Part shown: one piece after another, positions 34,701-43,587 of the stretch
How positions within the stretch are numbered: position 1 is the stretch's first letter
How the letters are laid out: the number at the start of each line of letters is the position of its first letter
NCBI GenBank assembly: GCA_020403045.1
Contig: JADBYK010000006.1
Location: 1-64,000, forward strand
Length of the DNA stretch: 64,000 nt
Origin: Cytophagales bacterium
Lineage (GTDB): Bacteria; Bacteroidota; Bacteroidia; Cytophagales; Cyclobacteriaceae
Direction of reading: 5' to 3'
Program-made: the position numbers and the translations under genes
Notes under the pieces: generated by a model
What the model was told of the DNA's origin: nothing
The model's input: the letters and a program-made list of their open reading frames with translations, nothing else
The model's database searches: none

Positions 34701-34772
34701 TGAAAAAAGGTCTTGTGCACCCGCAGAATGAAATAGGATTAGACTGAGTGCAAGGGCGAAAACAACTTTCAT
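31734..34772 (-). CDS. Large secreted tetratricopeptide-repeat protein
   Basis: A protein of about 1012 residues starting at the ATG at 34772; a longer frame to 34859 has a non-coding-looking extension. The signal peptide (MKVVFALALSLILFHSAGAQ) is followed by more than twenty TPR-like helical repeats. Repeated patterns such as YxxALxxYxxxI and PxSxxxxxAxYxLGxxYF recur throughout. A periplasmic scaffold binding several partners is likely. It is the first gene of the operon that continues with the barrel, SPOR, ExbB, ExbD and TonB genes, resembling YbgF/BamD-type helpers at larger scale. No catalytic motif was seen. Confidence 0.8.
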   Translation of the reverse strand: MKVVFALALSLILFHSAGAQDLFSQQKIERTYQIGIDQMDRGQFGPARDSFSELHMLLKPGDLRFIDVEYYVAYCALNLYHSDAEKRFSDFVNAYPNHPKAIVANFELANFFYIEKNYKKSSNYFSKVNFSTLSVEQQNRGRFRFGYSLFTQRSLVESLDQFNFIKSQGGQYGPAASYYSGFIEYGNGDFENARLDLQRAEQNEAYGKIVPHVLANIYYKQKKYDELLGYSAQLSNREGMSNADDISLLVAEAHFKKGNNKEALAAYTTYLNGKEHTAEKGILLRAGYAAFIINEDDIALRYLKSSFSDTDSIGCYSAYYLGSLYLKKQQKPMALTSFDIARKFKSDKKLVEESTFQFAKIAYESGRADQAISEFENLLNVFPQSAYSNEIIELLSQAYVNASNYNKAIAYIESLPSRSAAVDRAYQKATLLKGLDLFNREDYLQASQYLEKSVQYPINLDYVAEANFWNGESLSLQKQYEQAATYYLSVVGLTGFSNLNILSKARYGLGYSYFNLQQYDRALFNFFEFVNKAPKSQSNYADGLLRLADCYYVSKEYIDALATYKKAISANSVDADYAHLQAAVISGVLRKYSEAFSEFDFFVKNYPKSRFMDEGLFQRAQLDFEQGNYAVAVVNYSKVIASFSSSRFAPYAFARRAACYYNLKDFGKTSDDYITVLANYPTHPASSDILLPLQESLNLAGRSQEFDKYLADYKKSNPELKGIESVEYETAKNLYFNQDYNRAIQRLTAYTNQYPTSPRVTEANYYLAEATYRSKNFTDALRIYYLINQDQTFAFANRVVGRIAELEFKQGTFDKAVPAYQRLSKIASNKKEQSTAWNGLMESYFFLQKYDSAKSYAETILQSGGVNAGAINKASLYLGKIAKAQGDFETAKDEFIATINAAQDEYGAEAKYLLGELFYLTKEHKQCYETLVSLNIDFANYPEWVGKSYLLLSDNFLAVGDPFNAKAVLKSLVDNFPIETIRRTAAEKLNALGQIEIQRLQKIKYDTLENER

Positions 34773-34888
34773 AAAAAGCTTTTCCACAAAACAGTAAAAT
34801 GCAGTGCTTAGTATGGTACTCCGTTTAAAAAATATCATTGCGTGCAAAAAATAAGTCAACTACACGAATTCAAAGCTACCAAATAACT

Positions 34889-34900
34889 CACTAATTAGTG
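34889..34900. promoter_or_regulatory. Palindrome upstream of the TPR operon
   Basis: CACTAATTAGTG is a perfect 12-base dyad in the 205-base gap between holA and the TPR gene. It could be an operator for the Ton/TPR operon; there is no other evidence. Confidence 0.25.
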
Positions 34901-34977
34901 GAACAATCGAGAGTAGATATTCAATAAAAGAAAAAATAGGTGATCGAACTACTAGTTGATTTGAGTGAAGATAACTA

Positions 34978-36000
34978 TCAGAATATCAGCTTGAAAACAA
35001 GTTCTTTTAGAATCTGGCTTTCATCTTCACTCCCCACATTTACACCTTTCAATTTTAGATCGGCTTGTTTTAACAGCGAGATATTTCTAATAATTTGATC
35101 TGGACGAAAATTTCTCAACGCACTCAGATAATCTTTGACTGCATAAGGACTAATCTTCAACGCTGTCATAAGGCCTTTCTCACTACGATCAGTCGTTGAA
35201 ACAGCAATTAGCAATTTGCTAAAAAAGGAAAACAAAAAAGCAACGAGCGGGATACCCGGGTTCTTCTTAACATTCCCCTCAAAGTAGTTTAGTATTTTGG
35301 TCAGTTGCAACGTTTCTTTGGCAATCAACGCTTTCTGCAATTCAAAGATATTGTACTCTCGACTAATACCCACTTGTGCCATCACTTTTGACGAAGTGAT
35401 GATCTCATTTCTGGTGACACCAATAAGAACCTTGTCTATTTCGTTGGCTAATCTGTTTAAATCGTTTCCCACGTACTCCGTCAGTACCCGAATTGCTCCG
35501 TCTTCCATCTGAAAGCCCTTGTCGCTAATATAAGTTGCAACAAACTCAGTCAGATGACTTTCATATGGTTTTTTAAACGTGGCGGAAGTAGTCAATTGCT
35601 CTGCCTTTTTACCTAATTCTTTTCTCTTGTCAAGTGTTTTGTACTTGTGACATAAAACTAAAATAGTGGAGGGAACGGGTCTTGAAAAGTAGTCCAGCAA
35701 AAGTTTTGCTCCTGAATCCTTCTGAAGATCTGGAATATCCTGCGCTTCCCGCACAATCACCACCTGCCTTTCTGCCATCATTGGAAAACGCCTGGCGTTT
35801 GTCAGAATCACATTTACGGGTGCGTCCTTTCCATAGAGTACTACTTGATTGAAACTCTTTTCACTTTCAGTTAATGCGTGCGCTTCGATGTAGTTAGAAA
35901 TGAAATCAATATAATATGTCTCTTCACCCTGTAAGAGGTAGACAGGGTCAAATTTCTTTGCCTTAAGTCGGTCAACTATTTTTTTCGCGGAGGCATCCAT
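34978..36000 (-). CDS. holA: DNA polymerase III delta subunit
   Basis: A 340-residue clamp-loader subunit. The N-terminal region has the delta-specific YLLQGEETYYIDFI and a degenerate nucleotide-binding fold (MMAERQVVIVREAQ). The central and C-terminal helical domains match HolA, including the conserved GNDLNRLANEIDKV segment and the later AFLFSFFSKLLI. Length is typical. Delta opens the beta clamp and loads it on DNA. The rhomboid gene ends 1 base upstream, so the two are probably co-transcribed. Confidence 0.9.
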   Translation of the reverse strand: MDASAKKIVDRLKAKKFDPVYLLQGEETYYIDFISNYIEAHALTESEKSFNQVVLYGKDAPVNVILTNARRFPMMAERQVVIVREAQDIPDLQKDSGAKLLLDYFSRPVPSTILVLCHKYKTLDKRKELGKKAEQLTTSATFKKPYESHLTEFVATYISDKGFQMEDGAIRVLTEYVGNDLNRLANEIDKVLIGVTRNEIITSSKVMAQVGISREYNIFELQKALIAKETLQLTKILNYFEGNVKKNPGIPLVAFLFSFFSKLLIAVSTTDRSEKGLMTALKISPYAVKDYLSALRNFRPDQIIRNISLLKQADLKLKGVNVGSEDESQILKELVFKLIF

Positions 36001-36001
36001 A

Positions 36002-36568
36002 TCATCGAACTCTTTTTTTATTTGCCAAATTAAAGGCCGTTACACTTCCAACCAATGCACCGGCCAGGTGCGACTCCCATGATATACGAGGGTCCATCGG
36101 CATGACTCCGTAAAAAATGCCACCATAGGCAATTACCACTGCAATGGAAATAAGGATCGACAAGAAATCTTGCCGCAGGAAACCAAAAACAATGAGAAAG
36201 GCGGCCAGGCCATAAATCAAACCGCTGGCCCCGATATGGTACGAAACGCGTGGGCTAAAAATCCAGACAAGAAGATTTGTGAATAGGTAACATCGAAAAA
36301 AAACGATGGTGCCAATTCTGTCGTAGAAGAAAAAAAGTAGTGTTCCGAGGAAAAGCAAAGGAAATGTATTCGAAAGTAGATGCATGTAGCTTCCATGAAT
36401 CATGGGAGCTGTGAAGATGCCAATTAAACCAGAAAAACTTCGCGGTTTGATGCCCAAAAAACCTAAGTCAATTTGGTAGAAAAATTGAATACTGAACGAT
36501 AGCCACATGACAAAAACCAGCCTGAATGGGATCGCTGAACTATCAAAAACACTTCTATTTTGGGGCAT
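36002..36568 (-). CDS. Rhomboid-family intramembrane serine protease
   Basis: A 188-residue protein with about six membrane helices. The catalytic serine is Ser115 in HIGASGLIYG and the partner is His167 in ESHLAGA. The HxxxN motif of the oxyanion region (His63, Asn67: HLLSN) is in place. A tyrosine/glycine-rich C-terminal helix follows. Rhomboids cleave membrane proteins within the bilayer; the substrate here is unknown. The gene ends 1 base before holA and is the smallest type of bacterial rhomboid, without cytoplasmic domains. Confidence 0.85.
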   Translation of the reverse strand: MPQNRSVFDSSAIPFRLVFVMWLSFSIQFFYQIDLGFLGIKPRSFSGLIGIFTAPMIHGSYMHLLSNTFPLLFLGTLLFFFYDRIGTIVFFRCYLFTNLLVWIFSPRVSYHIGASGLIYGLAAFLIVFGFLRQDFLSILISIAVVIAYGGIFYGVMPMDPRISWESHLAGALVGSVTAFNLANKKRVR

Positions 36569-36656
36569 TAAAGAGTTTCAAAATTGACCCCGAAAAATAC
36601 AAATTAGATTGTTGCCATCCTCCTTATTACAACTTGAGAAGCTGATCGGACGTGTT

Positions 36657-37124
36657 TTATTTCTGCATTGGGTTTTTGATCATAGGAAGGTTCACGAATC
36701 TGGCCTCTTCCTCCCCGACCGACTTTAAGCCCAGGAGTCCACCGGAAGACTCCGCTGTTTTTCTTGCAATTTCAAGCAGGCTTTGGTAAAAATCAAAGGC
36801 TAATTCCTTATCGATCTTCGAAAAAACATCATTCAAACTAGTAAGTTCATCGACAATTATTGGTTCTCGCTGGGCTGCTTTGGGCGGAAATGACTGGATG
36901 AGAACCTTCAATTTATCCTCAAAGTCTTCAGCCATTAGCCGATAGAATTCCACCATCTTTGATTTCCCGTTGCCTTGATTTTTTTGCGCCAACTGAATAG
37001 CCTTTTTAATCTCTTTTCGATCAATGTCGTCATCAGCGCCCGCAATAAGAATGCAAACAAGTAAGGGAGCTTTTAGCATCAGATCAACCTCGGAAGGGGA
37101 AAGCTTGTCGAGTTCTCGCGTCAT
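36657..37124 (-). CDS. TerB-like helical protein, unknown function
   Basis: A 155-residue protein. The segment LLVCILIAGADDDIDRKEIK recalls the metal-binding TerB fold, with an acidic loop between two helices. Residues 45-120 are helical and charged. The C-terminus has a Gly-rich turn (ESSGGLLGL) and ends PMIKNPMQK. No signal peptide. It is the upstream neighbour of the rhomboid/holA pair and divergent from the sigma-54 regulator. Function is not established; TerB-like domains occur in stress and envelope proteins. Confidence 0.55.
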   Translation of the reverse strand: MTRELDKLSPSEVDLMLKAPLLVCILIAGADDDIDRKEIKKAIQLAQKNQGNGKSKMVEFYRLMAEDFEDKLKVLIQSFPPKAAQREPIIVDELTSLNDVFSKIDKELAFDFYQSLLEIARKTAESSGGLLGLKSVGEEEARFVNLPMIKNPMQK

Positions 37125-37218
37125 AGTATTTTGGTGTGGGTCGAATTTAATATAAAATTTACAAACTTTGTCTCAATAACTAAGTGTTTTCGATTACTTT
37201 TAAACAAAGAGCATAAGG

Positions 37219-38580
37219 ATGTACGAAAAAGACCCAATAAAAATTTTTGTCGTTGAAGATGACCCGACTTACACCCAATTCTTGAGGTATGTGCTATCGC
37301 TAAATCCTGATTTTGAAACCGAGTTTTATGCCAGCGGCAAAGATTGCATCGATAATCTTTACAAACAGCCCTCAGTAATTACGCTAGACTACACCTTGCC
37401 TGATCTGCCGGGGGAGAAAGTGTTGAAGGCCGTTCGCGAATTCAACCCTGATATAAGCGTAATCATTATCTCGGCTCAGGACAAGATTGGCACTGCGGTA
37501 GAACTATTGAAGACAGGCGCTTTTGACTATATCTCTAAAGACGAGGAGGCCAAGAACCGAATACTCAACTCGATCAAGAATGCAAGGAATAAAACAACCC
37601 TTATTCGTGAAATTGGCCGTCTCCAACAAGAGATTTCTGTGAAGTATGACTTTGAGAAGAGCATTATCGGAAATAGCACATCAATACAGAAGGTTTTTCA
37701 AAATATTGAACGAGCCGTAAAAACGCTTATTACCGTTTCTATAACTGGTGAAACAGGCACTGGGAAAGAACTGGTGGCCAAAGCCATTCACTTCAATTCA
37801 AAAAGAAAGAACAAGCCGTTCATAGCCGTCAATGTTGCTGCGATACCAAAAAATTTGATTGAAACCGAGTTGTTTGGTCATGAAAAGGGAGCCTTTACTG
37901 GCGCATTGCAACGAAGAATCGGAAAATTCGAAGAGGCAGAAGGCGGTACTTTGTTTCTGGATGAAATCGGAGAAATGGATATCAGCCTCCAGGCCAAACT
38001 ACTACGGGTTTTGCAAGAAAAAGAACTTACTCGCATAGGCAGCAACCAGGTTCAAAAACTAGACGTACGCATTGTGGTAGCCACCCACCGAAATCTTGGG
38101 GACGATGTGCGCTCAAAATCATTCCGGGAAGATTTATATTACCGCCTTCTGGGACTTCCGATTCATTTGCCTCCCTTACGAGAACGCGGCCAAGATATCA
38201 TTTTGATTGGCAAGCATTTTCTAGATCAATTTACCAGAGAAAATCAAATGCCAAAAATGAAAATAGGCGATGATGCCCGAAAAAAATTGTTGGGATATAG
38301 TTTTCCTGGTAATGTACGGGAACTAAAAGCAATTATTGAATTGGCGGCAGTACTGAGCGATGGCCAGGAGCTTAAAGCAGAAGATATCTCATTTAACAGT
38401 CAGATACACACTGACAATTTTATGCAGAAGGAAATGACTTTGCAGGCGTATACCTACCACATTATTAGGAGCTTTTTGAAAAAATACGATGATAATGTGC
38501 TTGAAGTGGCCAGTCGACTAGACATTGGCAAGTCATCCATTTATAGGTACTTAAAGGAGATGGAACAAGCGGGGATATAG
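37219..38580 (+). CDS. Sigma-54-dependent response regulator (NtrC family)
   Basis: A 453-residue activator. The receiver domain (residues 5-120) has the acidic pocket VEDD (12-15), the phospho-acceptor Asp57 (TLDYTLPD) and the Lys107 region. The AAA+ domain (about 148-375) carries Walker A GETGTGKE (177-184), the sigma-54-contact loop GAFTGA (224-229) and Walker [13 protein letters not shown] Fis-type helix-turn-helix ends the protein ([20 protein letters not shown]). It drives transcription from sigma-54 promoters upon phosphorylation. The hybrid kinase gene starts 3 bases later, so the two form a two-component pair. Target promoters not identified. Confidence 0.95.
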   Translation: MYEKDPIKIFVVEDDPTYTQFLRYVLSLNPDFETEFYASGKDCIDNLYKQPSVITLDYTLPDLPGEKVLKAVREFNPDISVIIISAQDKIGTAVELLKTGAFDYISKDEEAKNRILNSIKNARNKTTLIREIGRLQQEISVKYDFEKSIIGNSTSIQKVFQNIERAVKTLITVSITGETGTGKELVAKAIHFNSKRKNKPFIAVNVAAIPKNLIETELFGHEKGAFTGALQRRIGKFEEAEGGTLFLDEIGEMDISLQAKLLRVLQEKELTRIGSNQVQKLDVRIVVATHRNLGDDVRSKSFREDLYYRLLGLPIHLPPLRERGQDIILIGKHFLDQFTRENQMPKMKIGDDARKKLLGYSFPGNVRELKAIIELAAVLSDGQELKAEDISFNSQIHTDNFMQKEMTLQAYTYHIIRSFLKKYDDNVLEVASRLDIGKSSIYRYLKEMEQAGI

Positions 38581-38583
38581 CTT

Positions 38584-40494
38584 ATGAGTGAACTAAAAAA
38601 ATACGTTAAAAGAGGAGGTTTCTTTAAGGCGGTTGTTGAAGATGGTTCAGACATAATTTTTGTGATCGACTACAATGGTAACATTGAGTATGTAAATTCA
38701 TCTGTTAAAGAAACACTAGGTTATCGCCCAAGCAGTCTCATTGGAAAGAATTTTTTCAATTTTTTATCGGTCTCCTATCTTCCAAAGCTAATCTCCATCT
38801 TTAAGGAAATCAAGCGAAAAGTCTACGCAGAGTCGATCGAATTTCAATTTTTATGCAAAGATGGAACCTATAAATACCTGGAATTTAATTCGATAAATCT
38901 CAAGCATAAAGAAAAAATAGAGGGCCACATCCTTGACTGCCGAGATATCACACAGCGGAAAAAGGATGCGGAGGAACTACAACGGGCGCAAAAAGCCAAA
39001 GAGCAATTTCTCGCAAACATTAGCCACGAAATACGCACACCTATCAACGGGATTTCCGGAATGGCAACGTTGATGAGTCAGCTGCCGAGCGAAACGGACC
39101 AAGCGATTTATTTAAGTGCAATCAAAAGTGCAGCGGATAACCTAAAAGTTATTATTAATGACATTCTTGATATTGCCTCGATCGAATCAGGAAAACTGAA
39201 GTTTGAACAAATTGGCTTCAACCTAAATGATTTACTTCAGTCGTTGGTCAGCACGTTCAACCATCAAGTAAAAGAAAAAGGTATAGAGTTTCACTTTGAT
39301 CTTGAATCAGAGGCAAACCAAATTTTCGTAGGCGATCCGGTACGATTGAATCAAATCCTCGTAAATCTGATTAGTAACGCCATCAAATTTACCCATACCG
39401 GTTCGATTCATGTGGGTTGCAAAGTCTATAGTCACAAAGGAAAAAAATTCCAAATCCAATTTGAAGTGACAGATACAGGGATTGGGATACCAAAAGATAA
39501 ATTGCATACAATTTTTGAGAGCTTTAGTCAAGCAGATTCCAGCGTCACGAGGAAGTATGGAGGCACTGGACTCGGGCTTACTATTGTGAAACAGTTGGTG
39601 GAACTTCAAGGGGGTCGAATAAGTGTCCATAGTAAAGTAGACCGAGGGTCCACTTTTTCATTTGTACTCCCCTACCAAAAAGGTGACGCAAAATCCATCC
39701 ATCTATCCGGCTTTACCACAAGCAACGGCACGCAGCAGAAGTTAAGCGGATTGAATGTGCTACTCGTTGAAGATAACGAGATTAATGGGCTTTATGCCGG
39801 GAGTATTCTAAAAATGTGGGGCTGTAAGGTACGATTTGCAGAGAACGGGGCCGCAGCGGTGGAAATTGTTAAAGCTAACTCGCTAGACTTAGTGCTGATG
39901 GATATTCAAATGCCTGTTATGGATGGGTTTGAAGCAACGAAGATAATTCGTGAGTTGAACGACTCCAAAAGTAAACTGCCCATTATTGCGCTAACCGCCA
40001 ACACGACTAGGAAAGATGTAGAAAAATGCTTGGCAGCAGGTATGGACGACTGTATATCAAAGCCATTTACGCCTGACGATCTTTTTAAGGCAATCAAGCG
40101 CCAGATGGTAGTTAGAAAACCGAAGGTTTCGGTGGTAAAAAATGTAGTTCGGCCCTCATTTGACTTGAGCTATTTAGAAAGTGTTTCGAACAATAACGAA
40201 GACTTTATGAACGAAATGATTGACACCTATTTGAAAACCATGCCACGGATTATTGACGAAATAAGAATCTTTTCTAAACAAAATGACTTTGAAAATCTAT
40301 CGCGTGCCGCCCACAAATTAAAACCCTCTATCACTTTGTTGGGCATACATCAAGCAAAAGAATTGGCGGCTGAGATTGAAAGTATCGCTAAGACGAGGCA
40401 GGTTTTGCCAGAGTTTCATCGGTCGATCGAATCGTTCTGTCGCATACTTGAAAAAGCCACTGCCGAAATTGCCGCGTCCAAAATCCCGCGCTGA
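38584..40494 (+). CDS. Hybrid sensor histidine kinase (PAS-HisKA-HATPase-REC-Hpt)
   Basis: A 636-residue cytoplasmic kinase. A PAS domain is at about 14-125. The HisKA H-box ANISHEIRTPINGIS has His148. The ATPase domain contains the N box (LNQILVNLISNAIKFT), DTGIGIP and GGTGLGL. A receiver domain (about 390-510) has Asp440 (LMDIQMP), and the C-terminal Hpt domain has His577 (RAAHKLKPS). This is a complete phosphorelay in one chain. No membrane helix is seen. It is encoded 3 bases after the sigma-54 response regulator, which is probably the final receiver. The signal is unknown. Confidence 0.95.
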   Translation: MSELKKYVKRGGFFKAVVEDGSDIIFVIDYNGNIEYVNSSVKETLGYRPSSLIGKNFFNFLSVSYLPKLISIFKEIKRKVYAESIEFQFLCKDGTYKYLEFNSINLKHKEKIEGHILDCRDITQRKKDAEELQRAQKAKEQFLANISHEIRTPINGISGMATLMSQLPSETDQAIYLSAIKSAADNLKVIINDILDIASIESGKLKFEQIGFNLNDLLQSLVSTFNHQVKEKGIEFHFDLESEANQIFVGDPVRLNQILVNLISNAIKFTHTGSIHVGCKVYSHKGKKFQIQFEVTDTGIGIPKDKLHTIFESFSQADSSVTRKYGGTGLGLTIVKQLVELQGGRISVHSKVDRGSTFSFVLPYQKGDAKSIHLSGFTTSNGTQQKLSGLNVLLVEDNEINGLYAGSILKMWGCKVRFAENGAAAVEIVKANSLDLVLMDIQMPVMDGFEATKIIRELNDSKSKLPIIALTANTTRKDVEKCLAAGMDDCISKPFTPDDLFKAIKRQMVVRKPKVSVVKNVVRPSFDLSYLESVSNNNEDFMNEMIDTYLKTMPRIIDEIRIFSKQNDFENLSRAAHKLKPSITLLGIHQAKELAAEIESIAKTRQVLPEFHRSIESFCRILEKATAEIAASKIPR

Positions 40495-40785
40495 CTCATC
40501 ACCACCAATTTCCAATAGATTGGTATCTTCCCCTCGGCTACGATTGACGGATAAGACAGACCATTAGTCAGTGTGGAGACATCAACCGGCATTGCAAAAT
40601 TTGGTTTTTACTTCCTCCATTTTTTGGACGATCACCCAGAGCAATCAACGGTTATAGAACCTCGCTGGTGGTATTTTGTTATCAGGTTATTAGGGTATGC
40701 GCAAGATTATGATATTTGAATCTCCAGCAATACCGCGATCTAGCGGTTAAGAGACCAAAAAGGTGGACACTCCAACAGGTATCTT

Positions 40786-41373
40786 TTACCTCTGATGTAA
40801 CAATCGCGCAACATATTTTCCAACAATATCAAATTCCAGATTGACCAAACTGCCCACTACCAGCCTACTAAAATTCGTATGCTCAAAAGTATATGGAATT
40901 ATAGCTGTACGGAACTGCCCAGCTGCAGAGTTAAAACAAGTTAGACTAACACCGTTAATTGTAATAGAGCCTTTCTCGACCGTGACATTTCCGAGTTTGG
41001 AATCATATTCAAAATCAAATAGCCAACTCCCTCCTACCTCTTGCACCGATTTACAAACACCCACTTGATCAACATGCCCTTGCACAATGTGCCCATCAAA
41101 CCTTCCGTTGGCTAACATGCATCGTTCTAAATTCACGACATCTCCTACCTGGAGCATTCCAAGATTTGATTTTTGCAGCGTCTCATCAATGGCAGTAGCA
41201 CAATGCTGCTTTCCGTCTGTTTTTGTAACTGTGAGACACACACCATTGTGGGAAACGCTTTGATCAACTTTTAGCTCGGCACTAATTTTACTATCAAATA
41301 GAAAATGTTTGTTCGTTCCTTCTTCCACTATTCGTGAAAGAGTTCCTACTGATTCGATGATGCCTGTGAACAT
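40786..41373 (-). CDS. ribE: Riboflavin synthase, alpha subunit
   Basis: A 195-residue enzyme that dismutates two molecules of 6,7-dimethyl-8-ribityllumazine to riboflavin. It consists of two homologous beta-barrel repeats. The first starts MFTGIIESVG with the SHNGVCLTV signature; the second starts GHIVQGHVDQVG with the ITINGVSLTC signature. Length and the internal duplication match the family. The upstream gap (40495-40785) shows no gene; I saw no FMN riboswitch fold beside the gene. Confidence 0.95.
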   Translation of the reverse strand: MFTGIIESVGTLSRIVEEGTNKHFLFDSKISAELKVDQSVSHNGVCLTVTKTDGKQHCATAIDETLQKSNLGMLQVGDVVNLERCMLANGRFDGHIVQGHVDQVGVCKSVQEVGGSWLFDFEYDSKLGNVTVEKGSITINGVSLTCFNSAAGQFRTAIIPYTFEHTNFSRLVVGSLVNLEFDIVGKYVARLLHQR

Positions 41374-41399
41374 TGTTATCGGACTGATCTTTTGCTAAC

Positions 41400-41462
41400 A
41401 GTTTCCAGTTTCTGGTTTCAAGTTCCTAGTTCCTAGTAACAAGTAACTGGCAACTAGAAACT
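41400..41462. repeat. Degenerate GTTCCTAGTT-type repeat between ribE and the peptidase gene
   Basis: About six degenerate copies of a 10-11-base unit (GTTTCCAGTT, GTTTCAAGTTCC, TAGTTCCTAG and others) followed by the inverse form (AACAAGTAACTGG, AACTAGAAACT) give an overall dyad. It overlaps the peptidase stop codon and may act as a transcription terminator or be a dispersed repeat. Confidence 0.4.
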
Positions 41463-43098
41463 ATTTTTTCAACTTACCCACAGCCTCTACCTGGTCAGGT
41501 CTTAGTGTTGGGTACTTGATATTCAACTGCTCTAGATATGTTTTGTACTTGGCCGGATCGTAGTAAAATGGTTTTAGCTTGGGTGCAAATTCTTGCATGA
41601 TTTTAGTGTTGAGTGTAATCGCTGGATTATCTTTCTCTCCAATCAATGGAATATACTGTATCTCTTTTGTTTGCTCTGTTCTATAGTACTCCCATGCTTT
41701 TTTCAGTAGCTCCGGCTTCGTGAATAAATCTACCAGTGTCATCGCTTCTGCTTTTGCTCCAGTGACAATTCCCTTGTGCGCAATGGGTGTAGCCATTGTG
41801 ATTGCGTTAGACCAATGATGGCCGGGCAAATTGGGGATGTTGGATGGATAATTTAAATTGATCGTTGGCAGCGACCAGGAAATATCAGCGATGTCGTCAG
41901 AGCCGCCTCCCATCATCATCATCGGCCTGCCCATTACATTTACCATACCCACCGAGCTGGGAAGCCCGATGGTATCCAATTTCAACGCCAACCCATCCGT
42001 CTTTGTGGACTTCATCTCAAGCTGAGTTGCTTTTGCCAATAACTGATCTTCAGCTGACCACGTAGGTAAACCAACTTTCTTTATGTTCTGGTACATGACC
42101 TCAGCCATCGGCCTATTAAAATGTGCCGGCCATGCCGAGCCCAATATCTCATACGTAAATTTAGTATCGGTCATGAGCGCAGCTCCCTCGGCTGTTTTAA
42201 TGCCCTTGTCGAAAAGCGCTTTGATGGCTGGATAAGTACGCTCCCTAAAATAATACCACACAGATGCTTTAGACGGCACCACGTTCGGTTGATCTCCCCC
42301 ATCGGAAATCACATAATGTGATCGATGAGTTAGTTCCAAATGTTCTCTGCGAAAGTTCCAGCCGATGTTCATTAACTCTACGGCATCTAAGGCGCTTCGC
42401 CCACGCCAAGGCGCGCCAGCAGCATGAGCTGCTTGCCCCTCGAAATTAAATTTAACAGATACCACACCATTGTAACCGTTGTCTCCATATCCGATTTTGA
42501 GGTTGTCTCCAACATGGGTGAATATGCATGCGTCAACATCTTTAAAATATCCGGCACGGATGTAGTACGCCTTGGTGCCTACCAATTCTTCGGCAATGCC
42601 AGGCCACAACATTAGTGTTCCCGAAATCTTGTCCCGCTCCATTACCTTCTTTAGAGCAAGTGCTGAAATAATATTCAATGCCTGCCCTGAGTTATGACCT
42701 TCGCCATGCCCGGGTGCACCTTCCACAATCGGATCATGATAGGCCACGCCAGGTTTCTGTGAGGCCTTAGGGATACAATCAACATCCGACCCTAGAGCGA
42801 TGACGGGCTTACCGCTACCCCATTTGGCAATCCATGCGGTAGGTATGCCGGCAACACCTTTTTCTATCGTGAAGCCATTCTTCTCCAACAGATTTGTCAG
42901 GTAAGAAAACGTCTCTACCTCTTGAAACCCTAGTTCAGAAAAACTGAAAAGCATATCGTTGATTTGCTGCCCCAATACTGCATTCTTTTCAACCTCAGCA
43001 GCCACTTCTTGCTTGAGTTTGTCGATCTTACTCTGTGAAAGCTGGGCGGTAGTGGACAGAAAAGAGAAAATGAAAGAAGCGATAAATAATGACTTCAT
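41461..43098 (-). CDS. M20-family metallopeptidase/amidohydrolase (AbgB-like), exported
   Basis: About 545 residues from the ATG at 43098, where the signal peptide begins (MKSLFIASFIFSFLSTTAQ); the longer frame to 43209 has no such pattern. The di-zinc centre is supported by GSDVDCIPKASQ, GHGEGHNSGQAL and PGIAEELVGTKAYY, in the order of the aminobenzoyl-glutamate hydrolase (AbgB) group. A lid/dimerisation domain lies between about 200 and 330. The family hydrolyses amide bonds of small aromatic or peptide substrates. It is expected in the periplasm. Its own substrate is unknown. Confidence 0.85.
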   Translation of the reverse strand: MKSLFIASFIFSFLSTTAQLSQSKIDKLKQEVAAEVEKNAVLGQQINDMLFSFSELGFQEVETFSYLTNLLEKNGFTIEKGVAGIPTAWIAKWGSGKPVIALGSDVDCIPKASQKPGVAYHDPIVEGAPGHGEGHNSGQALNIISALALKKVMERDKISGTLMLWPGIAEELVGTKAYYIRAGYFKDVDACIFTHVGDNLKIGYGDNGYNGVVSVKFNFEGQAAHAAGAPWRGRSALDAVELMNIGWNFRREHLELTHRSHYVISDGGDQPNVVPSKASVWYYFRERTYPAIKALFDKGIKTAEGAALMTDTKFTYEILGSAWPAHFNRPMAEVMYQNIKKVGLPTWSAEDQLLAKATQLEMKSTKTDGLALKLDTIGLPSSVGMVNVMGRPMMMMGGGSDDIADISWSLPTINLNYPSNIPNLPGHHWSNAITMATPIAHKGIVTGAKAEAMTLVDLFTKPELLKKAWEYYRTEQTKEIQYIPLIGEKDNPAITLNTKIMQEFAPKLKPFYYDPAKYKTYLEQLNIKYPTLRPDQVEAVGKLKK

Positions 43099-43205
43099 AA
43101 CAATCGATTTAGGTACGGATGCAAAGTAATACTTTGATTTGATGGGATCAAAATGCCATTTTGTCGGCAAAAAACTTAATTCATACACACTCCAAAAACC
43201 GGTAA

Positions 43206-43505
43206 TCATTTTAAACCTAAATCTCTTTTTAGAAAATCAGCAAGTGCTATATGATAGAGAGATTTTTCTTTTTTCACTTGCTTGGCGTACTGCTTCTGCA
43301 ACGAAACGTCAACTAACACAGATCGCGCATAGCTTACCGCTTACTTAAGCCGTTTGTTAGCTTTTTTTTGGTTGGCGGTTAGCTTTACCTTGCTTCGGTC
43401 CGGCATTTTGGATACTACCGTTCCGTACTTATACTGTTTAAAAAGCAGCCTGTCAATACGACCGCTAAAGCCCTCCACCACTACATTACTTTTCAGTCGT
43501 GCCAT
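43206..43505 (-). pseudogene. Conserved small gene interrupted by one in-frame TAA
   Basis: From the ATG at 43503-43505 the frame reads MARLKSNVVVEGFSGRIDRL, continues through KYGTVVSKMPDRSK and NQKKANKRLK, and meets TAA at 43341-43343. The same frame continues AVSYARSVLVDVSLQKQYAK and HIALADFLKRDLGLK to TGA at 43206-43208. The halves join into one 99-codon basic protein. I recall Bacteroidota proteins with the same N-terminus and an uninterrupted KxxKEAVxYARxVL-like segment. Nonsense mutation of a GAA or CAA codon is the simplest reading. Function unknown. Confidence 0.55.
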
Positions 43506-43553
43506 ATAGCACTTGCTTTAGTTAATGTATGTACAATTAGGATGAAAATCCAA

Positions 43554-43587
43554 TCATAAGCCGTTCATTAACAGTTCATAAGCCGTT
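43554..43587. repeat. Direct repeats upstream of the interrupted small gene
   Basis: TCATAAGCCGTT occurs at 43554-43565 and 43576-43587, exactly 22 bases apart, that is two helical turns. A protein bound to both copies would sit on one DNA face. Position suggests promoter control of the minus-strand gene at 43505. Confidence 0.4.

Noticed and set aside
40495-40785. FMN riboswitch or small gene between the kinase and ribE
   Set aside because: No conserved fold, no open frame with coding character, and the region lies downstream of ribE's stop rather than upstream of its start.
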